From contig NZ_RRYH01000013.1 in the NCBI RefSeq assembly GCF_004010155.1, forward strand, positions 1 to 64,000: a DNA stretch of 64,000 nucleotides. The letters are read 5' to 3'. Source of the stretch: Solirhodobacter olei (GTDB taxonomy: Bacteria; Pseudomonadota; Alphaproteobacteria; Rhodobacterales; Rhodobacteraceae). The notes beneath the pieces are model-generated. The model made no database searches. It saw only the letters and a list, made by a program, of their open reading frames with translations, and was not told the origin of the DNA. The translations under genes and the position numbers were made by a program. Positions 17,612-27,206 of this stretch are shown in pieces; within the stretch, counting starts at the first letter, position 1; each line of letters starts with the position of its first letter.

Positions 17612-18412
17612 ATGCCCGATCACCGCCAGACCGTCGCGCTCGTCACTGGAGGGGGGCGCGGCATCGGCCATGCCATCGTCCGTCAGCTCGCCAGGGAGGG
17701 GGCGGCCGTGGCGGTGCTCGACCTTGACGGCGCGGTGGCCGAGGGGGCGGCGGCCGAGTTGAAGGCCGCCGGCCATCGCGCCGTGGCCCTGACGGCCGAC
17801 ATCACCGACCCTACCGCGGTCGAGGCGGCGGTGGCAGCAGCTGAGGCGGCATTGGGTCCGCTTACGCTCCTTGTTAACAACGCGGGCTTCACTGATGCGG
17901 GCGATCTCGTCGGGTTATCGCTTGATAGCTGGCGGCGCGAGACAGCGATCAACCTCGACGGGCCCTATCACTGCCTGCGTGCGGTGCTGCCGCGGATGGC
18001 GGCGCGGGGAGCCGGCGCGGTGGTGAACATCGCCTCGGTGAACGGCGTGCGTTTCTTCGGCAACCCGGCCTATAGCGCGGCCAAGGCCGGGGTGATCAAC
18101 CTGACCCTGGCGGTCGCCTCGGAGTATGGTCGCCACGGCATCCGCTGCAACGCTGTGCTGCCGGGTTCGGTCCGGACCGCTAACCGCTCCTGGGAGATCA
18201 GGCTGGAGAAGGACCCGCGGGTTTTCGACAAGCTCGCGCGCTGGTATCCGCTCGGCCGCGTCGCTGAACCAGAGGACATTGCTAGGGCCGTTTCCTTTCT
18301 CGGCTCGGCCGATGCCGCCTACATCACCGGTGCATCCCTCCCGGTAGACGGCGGACTGCTGGCCGGCATGAACGTTATGATCGAGGAGTTCATCCTCGAG
18401 TCGAAGGACTGA
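17612..18412 (+). CDS. short-chain dehydrogenase/reductase (classical SDR)
   Basis: A 266-residue classical SDR: TGGGRGIG cofactor loop near residue 13, NNAG near 90, catalytic Ser in NIASVNG and Tyr-x3-Lys in YSAAK near 155-159. The final residues end with a SLPVDGG signature and an extra tail. It should interconvert a secondary alcohol and a ketone with NAD(P). It sits in a tight operon between the unrecognised 380-aa protein and the aldolase-like enzyme. Confidence 0.9.
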   Translation: MPDHRQTVALVTGGGRGIGHAIVRQLAREGAAVAVLDLDGAVAEGAAAELKAAGHRAVALTADITDPTAVEAAVAAAEAALGPLTLLVNNAGFTDAGDLVGLSLDSWRRETAINLDGPYHCLRAVLPRMAARGAGAVVNIASVNGVRFFGNPAYSAAKAGVINLTLAVASEYGRHGIRCNAVLPGSVRTANRSWEIRLEKDPRVFDKLARWYPLGRVAEPEDIARAVSFLGSADAAYITGASLPVDGGLLAGMNVMIEEFILESKD

Positions 18413-18418
18413 ACCACC

Positions 18419-19552
18419 GTGACCACTCTCGCTGACCTTTCCACTCCCTGTCTCGTCCTCGACCGGCCTCGGCTCGTCGACAACCTCGCGCGGATGTCCG
18501 CCGCCTGCCGGCGCAATCGCGTGGCGCTACGGCCGCATCTGAAAACGGCGAAGTCGATTGACGTGGCGCGGATTGCGCTGGCCGGGGAGGCAGGTGGCAT
18601 TGCTGTCTCGACCCTACACGAGGCAGAATATTTCGCTTCCGCGGGTCTCACCGACATCCAGTATGCCGTTAGCATCGTCCCGGACAAGCTGGCCCGGGTG
18701 GCCGCCATAGAGACACGGGGCGCCCGGGTCACACTGATCACCGATGCAATCGAGGTCGCTGAAGCGATTAACGCCGAGGGCGAACGCTTAGCCCACAAAT
18801 TCCACGTGCAGATCGAGATAGACTGTGGAGAGCGCCGCTCCGGCCTCGCCCCTGGCGCACCGGAAGTCATCGCCATCGCCCGGTTGCTCGCGGCCGGCAC
18901 TGGGACCGCGTTCGCGGGCGTGATGACACATGCCGGACATTCCTACGCCTGCCGCAGCCTCGTTGATGTGGAGCGTGTTGCGGAGATCGAGCGCAGCGCG
19001 GCAGTTGCGGCAGCCGAAGCGATCCGCGCCGCCGGTATCCGCTGTCCCACGGTCAGTATCGGCTCGACGCCGACCGCACTGCATGCCGGTCATCTCGAAG
19101 GCGTCACTGAGGTGCGTGCCGGTGTCTACATGTTCGGCGATATGTTCCAGGCCCAGATAGGTTCCTGCGGGGTGGAGGATCTCGCAGTCTCCGTGCTTGC
19201 CGAGGTCATCGGCCATCGGAGTGACCTGGGTCACATCCTCATCGATGCCGGTGCGCTGGCGCTGTCCAAAGACCGCAGCACGGAGGCGGTGCCGAATGAT
19301 GTGGGTTTCGGTCTCATCGCCGCTCTCGACGGCAAGCCACTCTCGCCACAGATGAGAGTCGCGCGGGTCTATCAAGAGCACGGGCTGATACCGGTGCCGG
19401 CACCGCTGACAGTGTCGGACTTCCCGATAGGGACCAAGCTGAGGGTCTATCCCAATCATGTCTGCATGACCGCCGCGATGTATCCGAGCTACAATGTTGT
19501 AGATGGCGGCCATGAAGTGACCGAGATCTGGGCGCGGACGAACGGCTGGTAG
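18419..19552 (+). CDS. PLP enzyme of the D-threonine aldolase / D-serine dehydratase-like family
   Basis: A 377-residue fold-type III PLP enzyme starting at GTG 18419, six bases after the SDR stop. The N-terminal alanine-racemase-like barrel carries the Schiff-base lysine Lys42 in RPHLKTAK. The C-terminal domain carries the metal pair His347 and Cys349 in YPNHVCMTAAMYPSY, typical of D-threonine aldolases and D-serine dehydratases. It should split or dehydrate a D-beta-hydroxy-alpha-amino acid. The nearby imine reductase-type gene (19608-20579, convergent) and the dehydrogenases suggest a route from a hydroxy amino acid to central metabolism. Confidence 0.88.
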   Translation: MTTLADLSTPCLVLDRPRLVDNLARMSAACRRNRVALRPHLKTAKSIDVARIALAGEAGGIAVSTLHEAEYFASAGLTDIQYAVSIVPDKLARVAAIETRGARVTLITDAIEVAEAINAEGERLAHKFHVQIEIDCGERRSGLAPGAPEVIAIARLLAAGTGTAFAGVMTHAGHSYACRSLVDVERVAEIERSAAVAAAEAIRAAGIRCPTVSIGSTPTALHAGHLEGVTEVRAGVYMFGDMFQAQIGSCGVEDLAVSVLAEVIGHRSDLGHILIDAGALALSKDRSTEAVPNDVGFGLIAALDGKPLSPQMRVARVYQEHGLIPVPAPLTVSDFPIGTKLRVYPNHVCMTAAMYPSYNVVDGGHEVTEIWARTNGW

Positions 19553-19607
19553 CGCGTGGCGCCCCGGTATTCGTCGCGGCTCCTCACGGCGGCCGCTCGC
19601 CTGGCCG

Positions 19608-20579
19608 TCAATACGGGGCTTCGGTGCCGAGCCCCTTTGCCCGGGCGAGCTGCACCGCGAGGTCGGCCACAACGAGGTCCTGCAGCGCAACGCCGGTGCC
19701 GTCGAAAATAGTGATCTCGTCGGCGCTTTGCCTTCCCGGTGCAATGCCGGCCACCACCGCGCCGAGGCTGGCCCGGATATGGCTGTCGTCAATCAACCCC
19801 TGAGCAAACGCGTGCTGGAACTCGCCGATCAACCGCGCCTGTTCGGGCACGTCCACGAAGAGCGCAGCCGTGGCTATCAGCTTCGTGTCGAGCTCTTGTT
19901 TGCCTTTGGTATCGGCGCCCATTGCTGAAACATGGCTGCCGGGCCGCAGCCAGTCCGCCTGGACCAGCGCACGTTGCGAAGGCGTGACGGTAATCAGCAC
20001 CTCGGCGGCGCGGGCCACGCCCTCCGGACCGTCATGCACCACCAATCGCAGGCCGAGCGCTGCCATTTCGGCACCGAAGCTGGTGAGGTTGGCGGGCGAG
20101 GGATCCCAGGCATGGACCTCGTCGATGGGCCTGACCGCCAGGGTCGCGCGGAGCTGATAGAGAGACTGCCCACCTGTGCCGAGGATACCCAGTACGTGCG
20201 CCTCCGGGCGGGCCAAATGCTTGGTGGCGATCGCGCTGGCCGCGCCGGTCCGCACACCGGTCAGATAGTTGGCGCTGACAAGCGCAGCGGCCCGGCCGGT
20301 GTCGGCGTCGAACAGGAGCGTTGCGGATTGGTGGTTGGTCAGGCCGCGCGCCGCATTGCCGGGCCAATAGCCGCCCGCCTTGAGGCCCAATACCCGAGCG
20401 CTGGTGTCGGCGCCGGCCTTCACGCCAAAGACCGCGTCGGCCATACCGACGATCTCTCGCACCACGGGGTAGTTGCGGGCCTGCCCACGCGCCATCGCTG
20501 CGAAGCAATCCTCGACCGCAGCTATCGCAGCGTCCATCGAGACGAGGTGACGGGCAGTTTCTTCAGAGATGACAAGCAT
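19608..20579 (-). CDS. ornithine cyclodeaminase / mu-crystallin family reductase
   Basis: A 323-residue protein with the family layout: an N-terminal substrate domain, a Rossmann nucleotide-binding motif GILGTGGQ near residue 130 and the C-terminal FDGTGVALQDL signature. Members include ornithine cyclodeaminase, alanine dehydrogenase, ketimine reductases and iminosuccinate reductase. True ornithine deamination is not implied. It lies 15 bases downstream of the M81-type gene and is probably co-transcribed with it and with the LysR regulator. It is convergent with the D-threonine-aldolase-like gene. Confidence 0.87.
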   Translation of the reverse strand: MLVISEETARHLVSMDAAIAAVEDCFAAMARGQARNYPVVREIVGMADAVFGVKAGADTSARVLGLKAGGYWPGNAARGLTNHQSATLLFDADTGRAAALVSANYLTGVRTGAASAIATKHLARPEAHVLGILGTGGQSLYQLRATLAVRPIDEVHAWDPSPANLTSFGAEMAALGLRLVVHDGPEGVARAAEVLITVTPSQRALVQADWLRPGSHVSAMGADTKGKQELDTKLIATAALFVDVPEQARLIGEFQHAFAQGLIDDSHIRASLGAVVAGIAPGRQSADEITIFDGTGVALQDLVVADLAVQLARAKGLGTEAPY

Positions 20580-20594
20580 GTTCGGCTCGTGGGT

Positions 20595-22124
20595 TTAGGC
20601 CGGCACCGACCAGGTAACGTCCGCGTCGACCGGATATACCGGCCGCGGCAGGTTCTTGAAGTCGAACCGCGACAAGATCGGCGAGGTGAGGCCCGGTGCG
20701 TCGACCTCGATCACCTGATCATGGGTAAAGAATTCATTGAATCCTGCGCGGAAATGGCCGCGTGACTTGACGACCACGGCACGCGCCTTGCCGATGTCGA
20801 GCCCCATCCTCTCAAGGAAAATCGGATCAGCGCACTGGGTGCGGATTGAGACGACCACGATCTCGATGCCGCCGATGTCCAGCAGCACGGTCGGCCCGAG
20901 GTTCATCTTCCGGCCGGCGTAGAAGCCACGGCGGCCGACGCAATCGCCGTCGCGCACCCGCTTTACCCGAGCCCGCACCGAGAAGCGACGCGAGAAGGCA
21001 TCCGGCTCCACGCGGTTGAAGACTGCCTCGAAATCTGCCCCTTCCCCGAGGGAGGTTGCCTCGGCCGCCAACGCGGGGTCATAGATCACCCCTGCGATCA
21101 CTCCGGTCGCCCCGGCCATGTGCAGCGCCTCGATAATCCACATCGTGTTGCCGTTGCCTCCGCCGCCTGGATTGTCCGCGACGTCAGCGAGGATCACCGC
21201 GGGAAGTGCAGGATCGTGCGCCACTGCCAGGACTCGTTCTACTGCCGCGTCAAGTGGCGTCAGCAGGGGCGTGTAACGACGGTACTCCGACCAAGCCTGT
21301 GCGGCGATTTTCCGGGCCACACGGACCGCGGCGCCGTTTCTTCGTCGGCCGGTTACGATGATTGCCAGTCCGTTCTTCGGCGTATCGCTGTAAGCGAAAC
21401 CACCGAGGATCGAGACGTTCAGGATGTCGTCGTCGATCAGGCTCTGCCCGAAATTGATCAGATCGGCATAAGGCCCCTCATCCGTCAACAGCGTCACCGT
21501 GGGCGGCGTCACCGGCAGCCGGATCATCGTCGACTCCGGCTGCATCCCCCCAAAGAGCGCCTGCAGCGCGCGCGCCGCCTCCCGGCCCCGATCGAGCATG
21601 TCGACATGCGGATTCGTGCGATAGGCGACAATGACATCCGCGCTTTCCACCATCCGCTCAGAGACATTGCCATGAAGGTCGAGCGTGGCGACGACCGGGA
21701 CATCCCGTCCGACGACCTCACGGACCATCGCGAATATCTCGCCATCGGGATCCTTCGTCTCGGTGGTGATCATCGCGCCGTGGTTCGAGATATACACGCC
21801 GTCGATCGGCATCGCGGCGATCAGCCGCTGCCGCATTTCCTCGTGGCATTGACGAAAGAACCCGTGCTCGAGCGGTCCGCCGGCCTCGACGAGGCCGACG
21901 AGTATCGGCGCCGGCACCCATGTGGCGGTCTCGTTCATCGCAGCGACAAAGCCACAGATCTCGGTCGGCAGCTTCGGTTCGCCACTCGCCAGGTCGGTCA
22001 GGATCTCCTCGCCTCTCAGTAGGACGCGGCTCCGGAAATCGGCCTCGGTGGTCACCGGGGCGAAAGCATTGCTTTCGAGCATCAGTCCGAGGATGGCAAT
22101 CTTCTTTGCTGGATCGCGCGGCAT
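20595..22124 (-). CDS. M81 family metallopeptidase-like protein (MlrC type)
   Basis: A 509-residue protein of the MlrC/M81 family. The N-terminus reads KKIAILGLMLESNAFAPV, equivalent to the family's ETNTFSP opening. The C-terminal domain starts near the Asp/Asn-rich ILADVADNPGGGGNGNT segment, a known landmark. Probable zinc ligands include the His of YISNHGAM and the Asp/His of VATLDLHGNVS. Named after a microcystin-degrading enzyme, the family mostly acts on other small peptides or amides. ATG 22124 is preferred because homology begins there; an upstream GTG at 22172 would add 16 residues. Confidence 0.85.
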   Translation of the reverse strand: MPRDPAKKIAILGLMLESNAFAPVTTEADFRSRVLLRGEEILTDLASGEPKLPTEICGFVAAMNETATWVPAPILVGLVEAGGPLEHGFFRQCHEEMRQRLIAAMPIDGVYISNHGAMITTETKDPDGEIFAMVREVVGRDVPVVATLDLHGNVSERMVESADVIVAYRTNPHVDMLDRGREAARALQALFGGMQPESTMIRLPVTPPTVTLLTDEGPYADLINFGQSLIDDDILNVSILGGFAYSDTPKNGLAIIVTGRRRNGAAVRVARKIAAQAWSEYRRYTPLLTPLDAAVERVLAVAHDPALPAVILADVADNPGGGGNGNTMWIIEALHMAGATGVIAGVIYDPALAAEATSLGEGADFEAVFNRVEPDAFSRRFSVRARVKRVRDGDCVGRRGFYAGRKMNLGPTVLLDIGGIEIVVVSIRTQCADPIFLERMGLDIGKARAVVVKSRGHFRAGFNEFFTHDQVIEVDAPGLTSPILSRFDFKNLPRPVYPVDADVTWSVPA

Positions 22125-22195
22125 ATCCGGGGCCCTCGTATCGTTTCCCCGGGACGTTAGCGGCCGCGCCACGGGCCGGCCAATGCAAGCTCAGC

Positions 22196-23110
22196 CTATG
22201 GCGATGCCGAACTTGCATCGACCAGTTTGGCCCAGAACCCCTCCGGTGCGGGTGGAAGTTGATCGCGGGAACGGAACAGACGGATTGCCGTCTGGATGAC
22301 GTGGGAATCGTCGCCGCTGGGAAGCAACGCGCCGGAAGCGAGTTCAGCCCCGATCTCGCTCTCGGGCAGCCAGGCCAGGCCACGGCCTTGCAGCGCCATC
22401 GATTTCAATACCGCCGCCAAATGGGTGTCGAACACACGGTGCAGCACCGGCGGTTCCGGGTGGTGCGACAGCATGAAATCGACCGCACGGCCACTGGCCG
22501 ACGAGGGCGCATAGGCGAGGTAATGTACCGGCGCCTCCCGCGTTCCGGGCAAGTGGTGGCGGGGTCCGCCGGCCTCGTCGGGTGCCGAAACCGGGATTAG
22601 CCGGTCATGGCCGACAACGAGCGAGCTGAACCGCTCCTCGGGCAGTTGGATATCAACGTTGGCGTGGGTCGGCAGCAAAAGGAAGTGGCATTCACCGTGC
22701 AGCAGGGTCTGAACGCAGTTGGCGATCTGGTTCGAATCGAGCCGCGTCCGCAGTACGCCTGTCTTATCCTCGATGCTGCTGATCCAGCGCGGGAAGAAAA
22801 CCAGCGAAAGACTGTGTGTTGCTGCGAAGGTGATCGTGCTTTCCGTACTACGGCCGATCTGCTGGATCTCCTCACGGCTCTGCAACAGCCGTCGGAGGAC
22901 CTCCTCAGCCACCGGACGGAATTGCGCGCCGGCCTGGGTGAGCTCGATCGGCTGCGCACTGCGGTCGAACAGCGTGGCGCCCACCCAATCTTCGAGCGCG
23001 CGAATGCGACGGCTAAAGGCGGGTTGGGTTGTCGCGCGCGCGTCGGCCGAGCGCGAGAAGTTTCCTGTGTCGACCAACGACAGGAAGTCGAGCAACCACT
23101 TCGTTTCCAT
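22196..23110 (-). CDS. LysR-family transcriptional regulator
   Basis: A 304-residue LysR regulator: N-terminal winged helix (residues 1-60, TTQPAFSRRIRALEDWVGATLFDR) and a periplasmic-binding-like effector domain (about 90-300). It is divergent from the aldehyde dehydrogenase gene, with 217 bases between starts, and precedes the M81 and reductase genes on its own strand. It is thus placed to control both arms of the catabolic cluster. Confidence 0.92.
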   Translation of the reverse strand: METKWLLDFLSLVDTGNFSRSADARATTQPAFSRRIRALEDWVGATLFDRSAQPIELTQAGAQFRPVAEEVLRRLLQSREEIQQIGRSTESTITFAATHSLSLVFFPRWISSIEDKTGVLRTRLDSNQIANCVQTLLHGECHFLLLPTHANVDIQLPEERFSSLVVGHDRLIPVSAPDEAGGPRHHLPGTREAPVHYLAYAPSSASGRAVDFMLSHHPEPPVLHRVFDTHLAAVLKSMALQGRGLAWLPESEIGAELASGALLPSGDDSHVIQTAIRLFRSRDQLPPAPEGFWAKLVDASSASP

Positions 23111-23327
23111 GACAGGCCCTCCTCGGGCTGAGGGCTAGGGCACTGCGCGATCTGCAGCACCTCGCCATCCTCATCGCTAATTTAGGAGGCCCGCCGCCAC
23201 TGTGCGACGGACATTCCGCCGCATTCGGCATGCGGATTCGGCATCGCGGAATGAATTTTCAACATTCGCCATTCGCGGGGAAGGCGGCAAAGATGCAGCC
23301 GATCCCACTCCTGCACCGGAGAGCCCC

Positions 23328-24770
23328 ATGCCTACTACCCTTCGGTCCTATTGGAAGAACTATGTCGGCGGTGCCTTCATCGACGGCTCGGCGGGTCAAC
23401 GTCTGGCGGTGATTGATCCCGCGACCGGCAGCCGTGTGGCAGAAATTGCCGAGGGCACGGAAGAAGACATCGACCGGGCGGTCGCCGCGGCACGGGATGC
23501 TTTCACCGACGGCGTGCTCGATCGGATGGCGCCACACGAACGGGGTGCAATGCTGTTCCGGATTGCCGACGAGTTGGAGAAGGCCGCGGACGAGATTGCC
23601 GTGGTCGAATGCCATGACAACGGGAAGACGCTTGCCAATGGCCGCGCGGAAGTGCCGCTCACCCAGCGTTATCTGCGCTACTACGGTGGGCTTGCCGACA
23701 AGTTAGAGGGGCGGCAGATCCCGCTCGGACAGGGCTGGCTCGATTACACGGTCCACGAGCCCTACGGCGTCTCGGCCCAAATCGTGCCATGGAACGGGCC
23801 GCTGCCGGTCGGTGCGCGCTCGATTGCCTGTGCACTCGTCACCGGCAACACGGTGGTGCTGAAGTCGCCGGAGGACTCCCCGCTGAGCCTCGTCCTGCTT
23901 GCAGAAGCCTGTGACCGCGCCGGAGTGCCGGCCGGCGCGGTGAACATCGTTTGCGGTTTGGGCCAGGTGGCGGGGGCGGCTCTCGCGGCACATTCCGACA
24001 TTGACCACATCGTCTTCACCGGCTCCGTCGAGACCGGCAAGTCCGTACTCCGCGCCGCAGCCGAACGGGTCATCCCCTGCGTGATGGAACTCGGCGGCAA
24101 GTCGGCTGGGATTGTCTTTCCCGATGCCGATCTAGACCAGGCCGTCACCAGCGCGTGCGGCGGTATCTTCAAGCACGCCGGCCAGATCTGCTCGGCCGGC
24201 TCGCGCCTCATCGTCCATCGCTCGGTCTATGACGAGGTCGTGGCGCGGCTCATCGCTCGGGCCGGTGCGATCAGCGTCGGCCCGGGCATAGACGGCTGCG
24301 AGATGGGGCCGCTGATCTCAGCGCGCCAGCTTGATAGGGTCGAAGCGCTCTGCCGGACCGGCGTCGAAGAGGGTGCGACTCTCGCGATTGGTGGTGGCAG
24401 GCTGCCAAGAGCTGGCTATTTTATGGCGCCCACCGTGTTCATCGACGTCCGCCCCGAGATGCGTATCGCCCAGGAGGAATTCTTCGGGCCTGTCGTCGTG
24501 GTGATGCCGTTCGATACAACCGAGGAGGCAATCGCGATTGCCAACGGCACCGATTACGGGCTTGCCGCCGGCCTCTACACCCGCGATCTCGGCGTGGCCC
24601 ATAGCGTGGCGCGCCAGCTGGTCGCCGGCCAGGTCTATGTCAACCAATGGTGGGCCGGGGGGGTGGAGACACCTTTCGGTGGAATGAAGCGCTCGGGCTA
24701 TGGTCGCGAGAAGGGGCAGGAGGCGCTGCTCGGCTACATGCAGACGAAGAACATCGGCATCCGCCTCTAA
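23328..24770 (+). CDS. NAD(P)-dependent aldehyde dehydrogenase
   Basis: A 480-residue ALDH superfamily enzyme. The general base is Glu254 in ELGGKS and the nucleophile Cys288 in GQICSAGSR. The Rossmann-like cofactor site is marked by PWNGPL and FTGSVETG. The start at 23328 is chosen because the product then opens with the usual YWKNYVGGAFIDG; upstream residues are not conserved in appearance. It oxidises an aldehyde to an acid, probably one made by the dehydrogenases or aldolase nearby. It is the first gene of a rightward group divergent from the LysR regulator. Confidence 0.92.
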   Translation: MPTTLRSYWKNYVGGAFIDGSAGQRLAVIDPATGSRVAEIAEGTEEDIDRAVAAARDAFTDGVLDRMAPHERGAMLFRIADELEKAADEIAVVECHDNGKTLANGRAEVPLTQRYLRYYGGLADKLEGRQIPLGQGWLDYTVHEPYGVSAQIVPWNGPLPVGARSIACALVTGNTVVLKSPEDSPLSLVLLAEACDRAGVPAGAVNIVCGLGQVAGAALAAHSDIDHIVFTGSVETGKSVLRAAAERVIPCVMELGGKSAGIVFPDADLDQAVTSACGGIFKHAGQICSAGSRLIVHRSVYDEVVARLIARAGAISVGPGIDGCEMGPLISARQLDRVEALCRTGVEEGATLAIGGGRLPRAGYFMAPTVFIDVRPEMRIAQEEFFGPVVVVMPFDTTEEAIAIANGTDYGLAAGLYTRDLGVAHSVARQLVAGQVYVNQWWAGGVETPFGGMKRSGYGREKGQEALLGYMQTKNIGIRL

Positions 24771-24880
24771 GGTGCGGTCGGGCTGCCGTCATGCAGATGT
24801 CGTATCGTGCATTCCGAAACGGAATTTTTTCTGCCAGATCTGACGGTTAGGCTTGAAATAACAAATGGGAAACGACTCCG

Positions 24881-25663
24881 ATGGCACTTGCCGACGCATT
24901 CCGGCTGGACGGTCGACGAGCTTTCATCACGGGCGCAAGCCGTGGCTTGGGGCGCGCCATGGCGCTTGCCATCGCCGAAGCCGGTGCCGATGTAACTCTC
25001 GTCGCACGCAGTGCCGATAGCCTCGAATCCACGGCAGCTGACATCCGTGCCCTTGGCCGCGAGGCCGACGTGATCGTGGCCGACATCGGCGATCCCAAGC
25101 AATGCGAGGCGGCCTGCGCCGAGGCGCTGGAGCACTCGGGCCCTTTCGACATCCTTGTGAACAATGTCGGCGGTCGCCGGGTCAACCAGCCGACCGAGGA
25201 GATGCCACTCGACCAATGGCAGACACTGATGGATCTGAACCTTACCAGCACGTTTCTGTGCTGCAAGATTGTCGGCGGCGCCATGCTTGGTAGGGGGGGA
25301 GGTGGGCGTATCATCAACGTCGCCTCGATTAACGCGCTGGTGGCGATGCGCGGAATTTCTGGCCGGCACTATGAGACGGCGAAGGCGGGCGTGCTGCAGC
25401 TTACCCGCAGCCTTGCCGTTGACTGGGCGCCGCACGGCGTCACCGTCAACTCGATCTGTCCCGGCATATTCCTGACCCAACCGAACCGCACATGGTCGGA
25501 GAAATACCCCGAGATGGTTTCCGCGATAGAGCGGAACATCCCGCTCGGACGGCTCGGGGCGCCTGATGAGATTGGGCCGCTTGCGGTTTATCTGGCGAGC
25601 GATGCGTCGCGCTACATGACCGGAGCGGCTCTGGTGATCGACGGTGGTTACACCTGTCTGTAA
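24881..25663 (+). CDS. short-chain dehydrogenase/reductase (classical SDR)
   Basis: A 260-residue classical SDR with TGASRGLG near residue 18, a Rossmann NNVGG element, a catalytic Ser in NVASINA and a proton-relay Tyr in HYETAKAG. It resembles gluconate 5-dehydrogenase-type enzymes, so oxidation of a polyol or sugar acid is possible. It follows the aldehyde dehydrogenase by 110 bases and precedes the amidohydrolase by 33 bases, all on the same strand. Confidence 0.9.
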   Translation: MALADAFRLDGRRAFITGASRGLGRAMALAIAEAGADVTLVARSADSLESTAADIRALGREADVIVADIGDPKQCEAACAEALEHSGPFDILVNNVGGRRVNQPTEEMPLDQWQTLMDLNLTSTFLCCKIVGGAMLGRGGGGRIINVASINALVAMRGISGRHYETAKAGVLQLTRSLAVDWAPHGVTVNSICPGIFLTQPNRTWSEKYPEMVSAIERNIPLGRLGAPDEIGPLAVYLASDASRYMTGAALVIDGGYTCL

Positions 25664-25696
25664 AGCTGCGCCAGATGGCGCGTGTGGGGAGATGCG

Positions 25697-26839
25697 ATGC
25701 ACGATCTGGTGTTGAAGGGCGGACGGGTGATTGATCCCTCTCAGGGGATCGATCGAGTGGCCGATGTGGGCTTCTCCAGCGGGCGTTGCACGGGGGTAGG
25801 CGACAACCTTGTTGGCCGCGTGGTGCGTGACGTTTCGGGATCCATTGTCACCCCCGGCTTGATCGACTTGCACACCCATGTCTACTGGGGTGGGACCTCG
25901 CTCGGCGTTGACCCCGACGACTATTCGCGCCAGAGCGCCGTGACCACCTGTGTCGACACCGGGAGCGCTGGCCCAGGAAACTACCCTGGTTTCCGTGCCC
26001 ATGTGATCGAACCTGCTCAGTCGCGTGTCCTAGCCCTTCTTCATGTATCCTTTGCCGGCATCTTCGCCTTCTCTCCGACGATCATGGTGGGCGAGAGCGC
26101 CGACATGCGGCTGATGGCGGCACGAGAGGCAGTAGCGGTCGCGGTGGCTGATCGGCAGAACATTGCCGGCATCAAGGTCCGCGTCGGGCGAAACGCGTCC
26201 GGCGCAAACGGCATCGCGCCGCTCGATGTGGCGCTTGACGTGGCAGATGCGGCTGCACTGCCGCTCATGGTGCATATCGACGAGCCGCCTCCGACCTACG
26301 AGGCTGTGGTCTCCCGACTCCGCCCCGGCGACATACTCACCCATTGCTTCCGCCCGTTCCCGAACGCACCGATGCTTGCCGACGGCCAAATCCGTAAGGC
26401 CGTGCTCGAGGCACGCGCGCGGGGCGTGCTGTTCGACATCGGTCACGGCATGGGCTCCTTCGCCTGGGCCACCGCGCGTGCCATGACCCGGGCTGGATTC
26501 TGGCCGGATACGATCTCGTCGGACGTGCATGCAATGTGCATTCGCGGTCCGGCCTACAATCTGCTCCGGACGATGACGAAGTTCCTGACCCTGGGCATGC
26601 CGCTTGATAACTGCATAGCCGCGGCCACCAGCCGCGCCGCCTCGGCGCTACGACGGCCGGATCTTGGTACCTTGGCATCCGGTGCGGCGGCGGATGCCAG
26701 TGTTTTGCGGATCACCAAGGAAGCGATTGCACTCGAGGATGTCTTGGGCGAGGTGGTGATGGGACCCGAGCAGTTGTCGCCGGTTGGAATGGTAATTGGC
26801 GGGGTGTGGCAAGACGCCATTCCACCTCTTCAGAGTTGA
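25697..26839 (+). CDS. amidohydrolase-superfamily metal-dependent hydrolase
   Basis: A 380-residue amidohydrolase of the dihydroorotase/deacetylase-like group. The metal-binding HTH motif lies in GLIDLHTHVYWGG, a candidate bridging lysine in GIKVRVGR, a His in LMVHIDEP and the distal Asp in TISSDVHAM. The start at ATG 25697 is set by GGGGAG five bases upstream; a GTG at 25682 would add five residues. It probably hydrolyses an amide or cyclic amide, releasing substrate for the enzymes in the cluster. It is the last intact gene before a zone of decayed sequence. Confidence 0.88.
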   Translation: MHDLVLKGGRVIDPSQGIDRVADVGFSSGRCTGVGDNLVGRVVRDVSGSIVTPGLIDLHTHVYWGGTSLGVDPDDYSRQSAVTTCVDTGSAGPGNYPGFRAHVIEPAQSRVLALLHVSFAGIFAFSPTIMVGESADMRLMAAREAVAVAVADRQNIAGIKVRVGRNASGANGIAPLDVALDVADAAALPLMVHIDEPPPTYEAVVSRLRPGDILTHCFRPFPNAPMLADGQIRKAVLEARARGVLFDIGHGMGSFAWATARAMTRAGFWPDTISSDVHAMCIRGPAYNLLRTMTKFLTLGMPLDNCIAAATSRAASALRRPDLGTLASGAAADASVLRITKEAIALEDVLGEVVMGPEQLSPVGMVIGGVWQDAIPPLQS

Positions 26840-26952
26840 ACTCGGAGTAGGCCGGTCCTGCGAGAGCACGTCACTCGAAGTCCTCTTCGCGGTGTGTGGG
26901 ATTCCAACGCCTGAGGCGCGAAGCGGTCTATGGGCGGTTGCCCGCGACCTTC

Positions 26953-27206
26953 ATTGGCGCCGTGCTTAGGGCCGCTGGGCGTCGGGCCAAATCGTTGCCA
27001 CAACTTCCGGCAGGGTTGACCCGTCGGGAGGCGGGAGTGCTCGCGCGGATCGCCCGCGGCGAAAGCGGCAAAGAGGCGCAGCCGCCCTTGGAATTGCGCC
27101 AAAGACGGCTGAGAAGTATACGGAGAACAACTTTCACAGGATTGGCGTTACCAGCCGGACGGCCGCGGCGCTTTTCGCGATGAACAATGGGTTCCTTGAC
27201 CAGTAG
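26953..27206 (+). pseudogene. frameshifted LuxR-type helix-turn-helix remnant
   Basis: The first frame reads RRAKSLPQLPAGLTRREAGV, continuing LARIARGESGKEA. After a frame change near 27085 a second frame continues with GIAPKTAEKYTENNFHRIGV, then TSRTAAALFAMNNGFLDQ and a stop at 27204-27206. Together they make a complete LuxR/GerE helix-turn-helix, split by a frameshift. The upstream sensor part is missing or unrecognisable, so this is a decaying regulator fragment. Confidence 0.75.
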
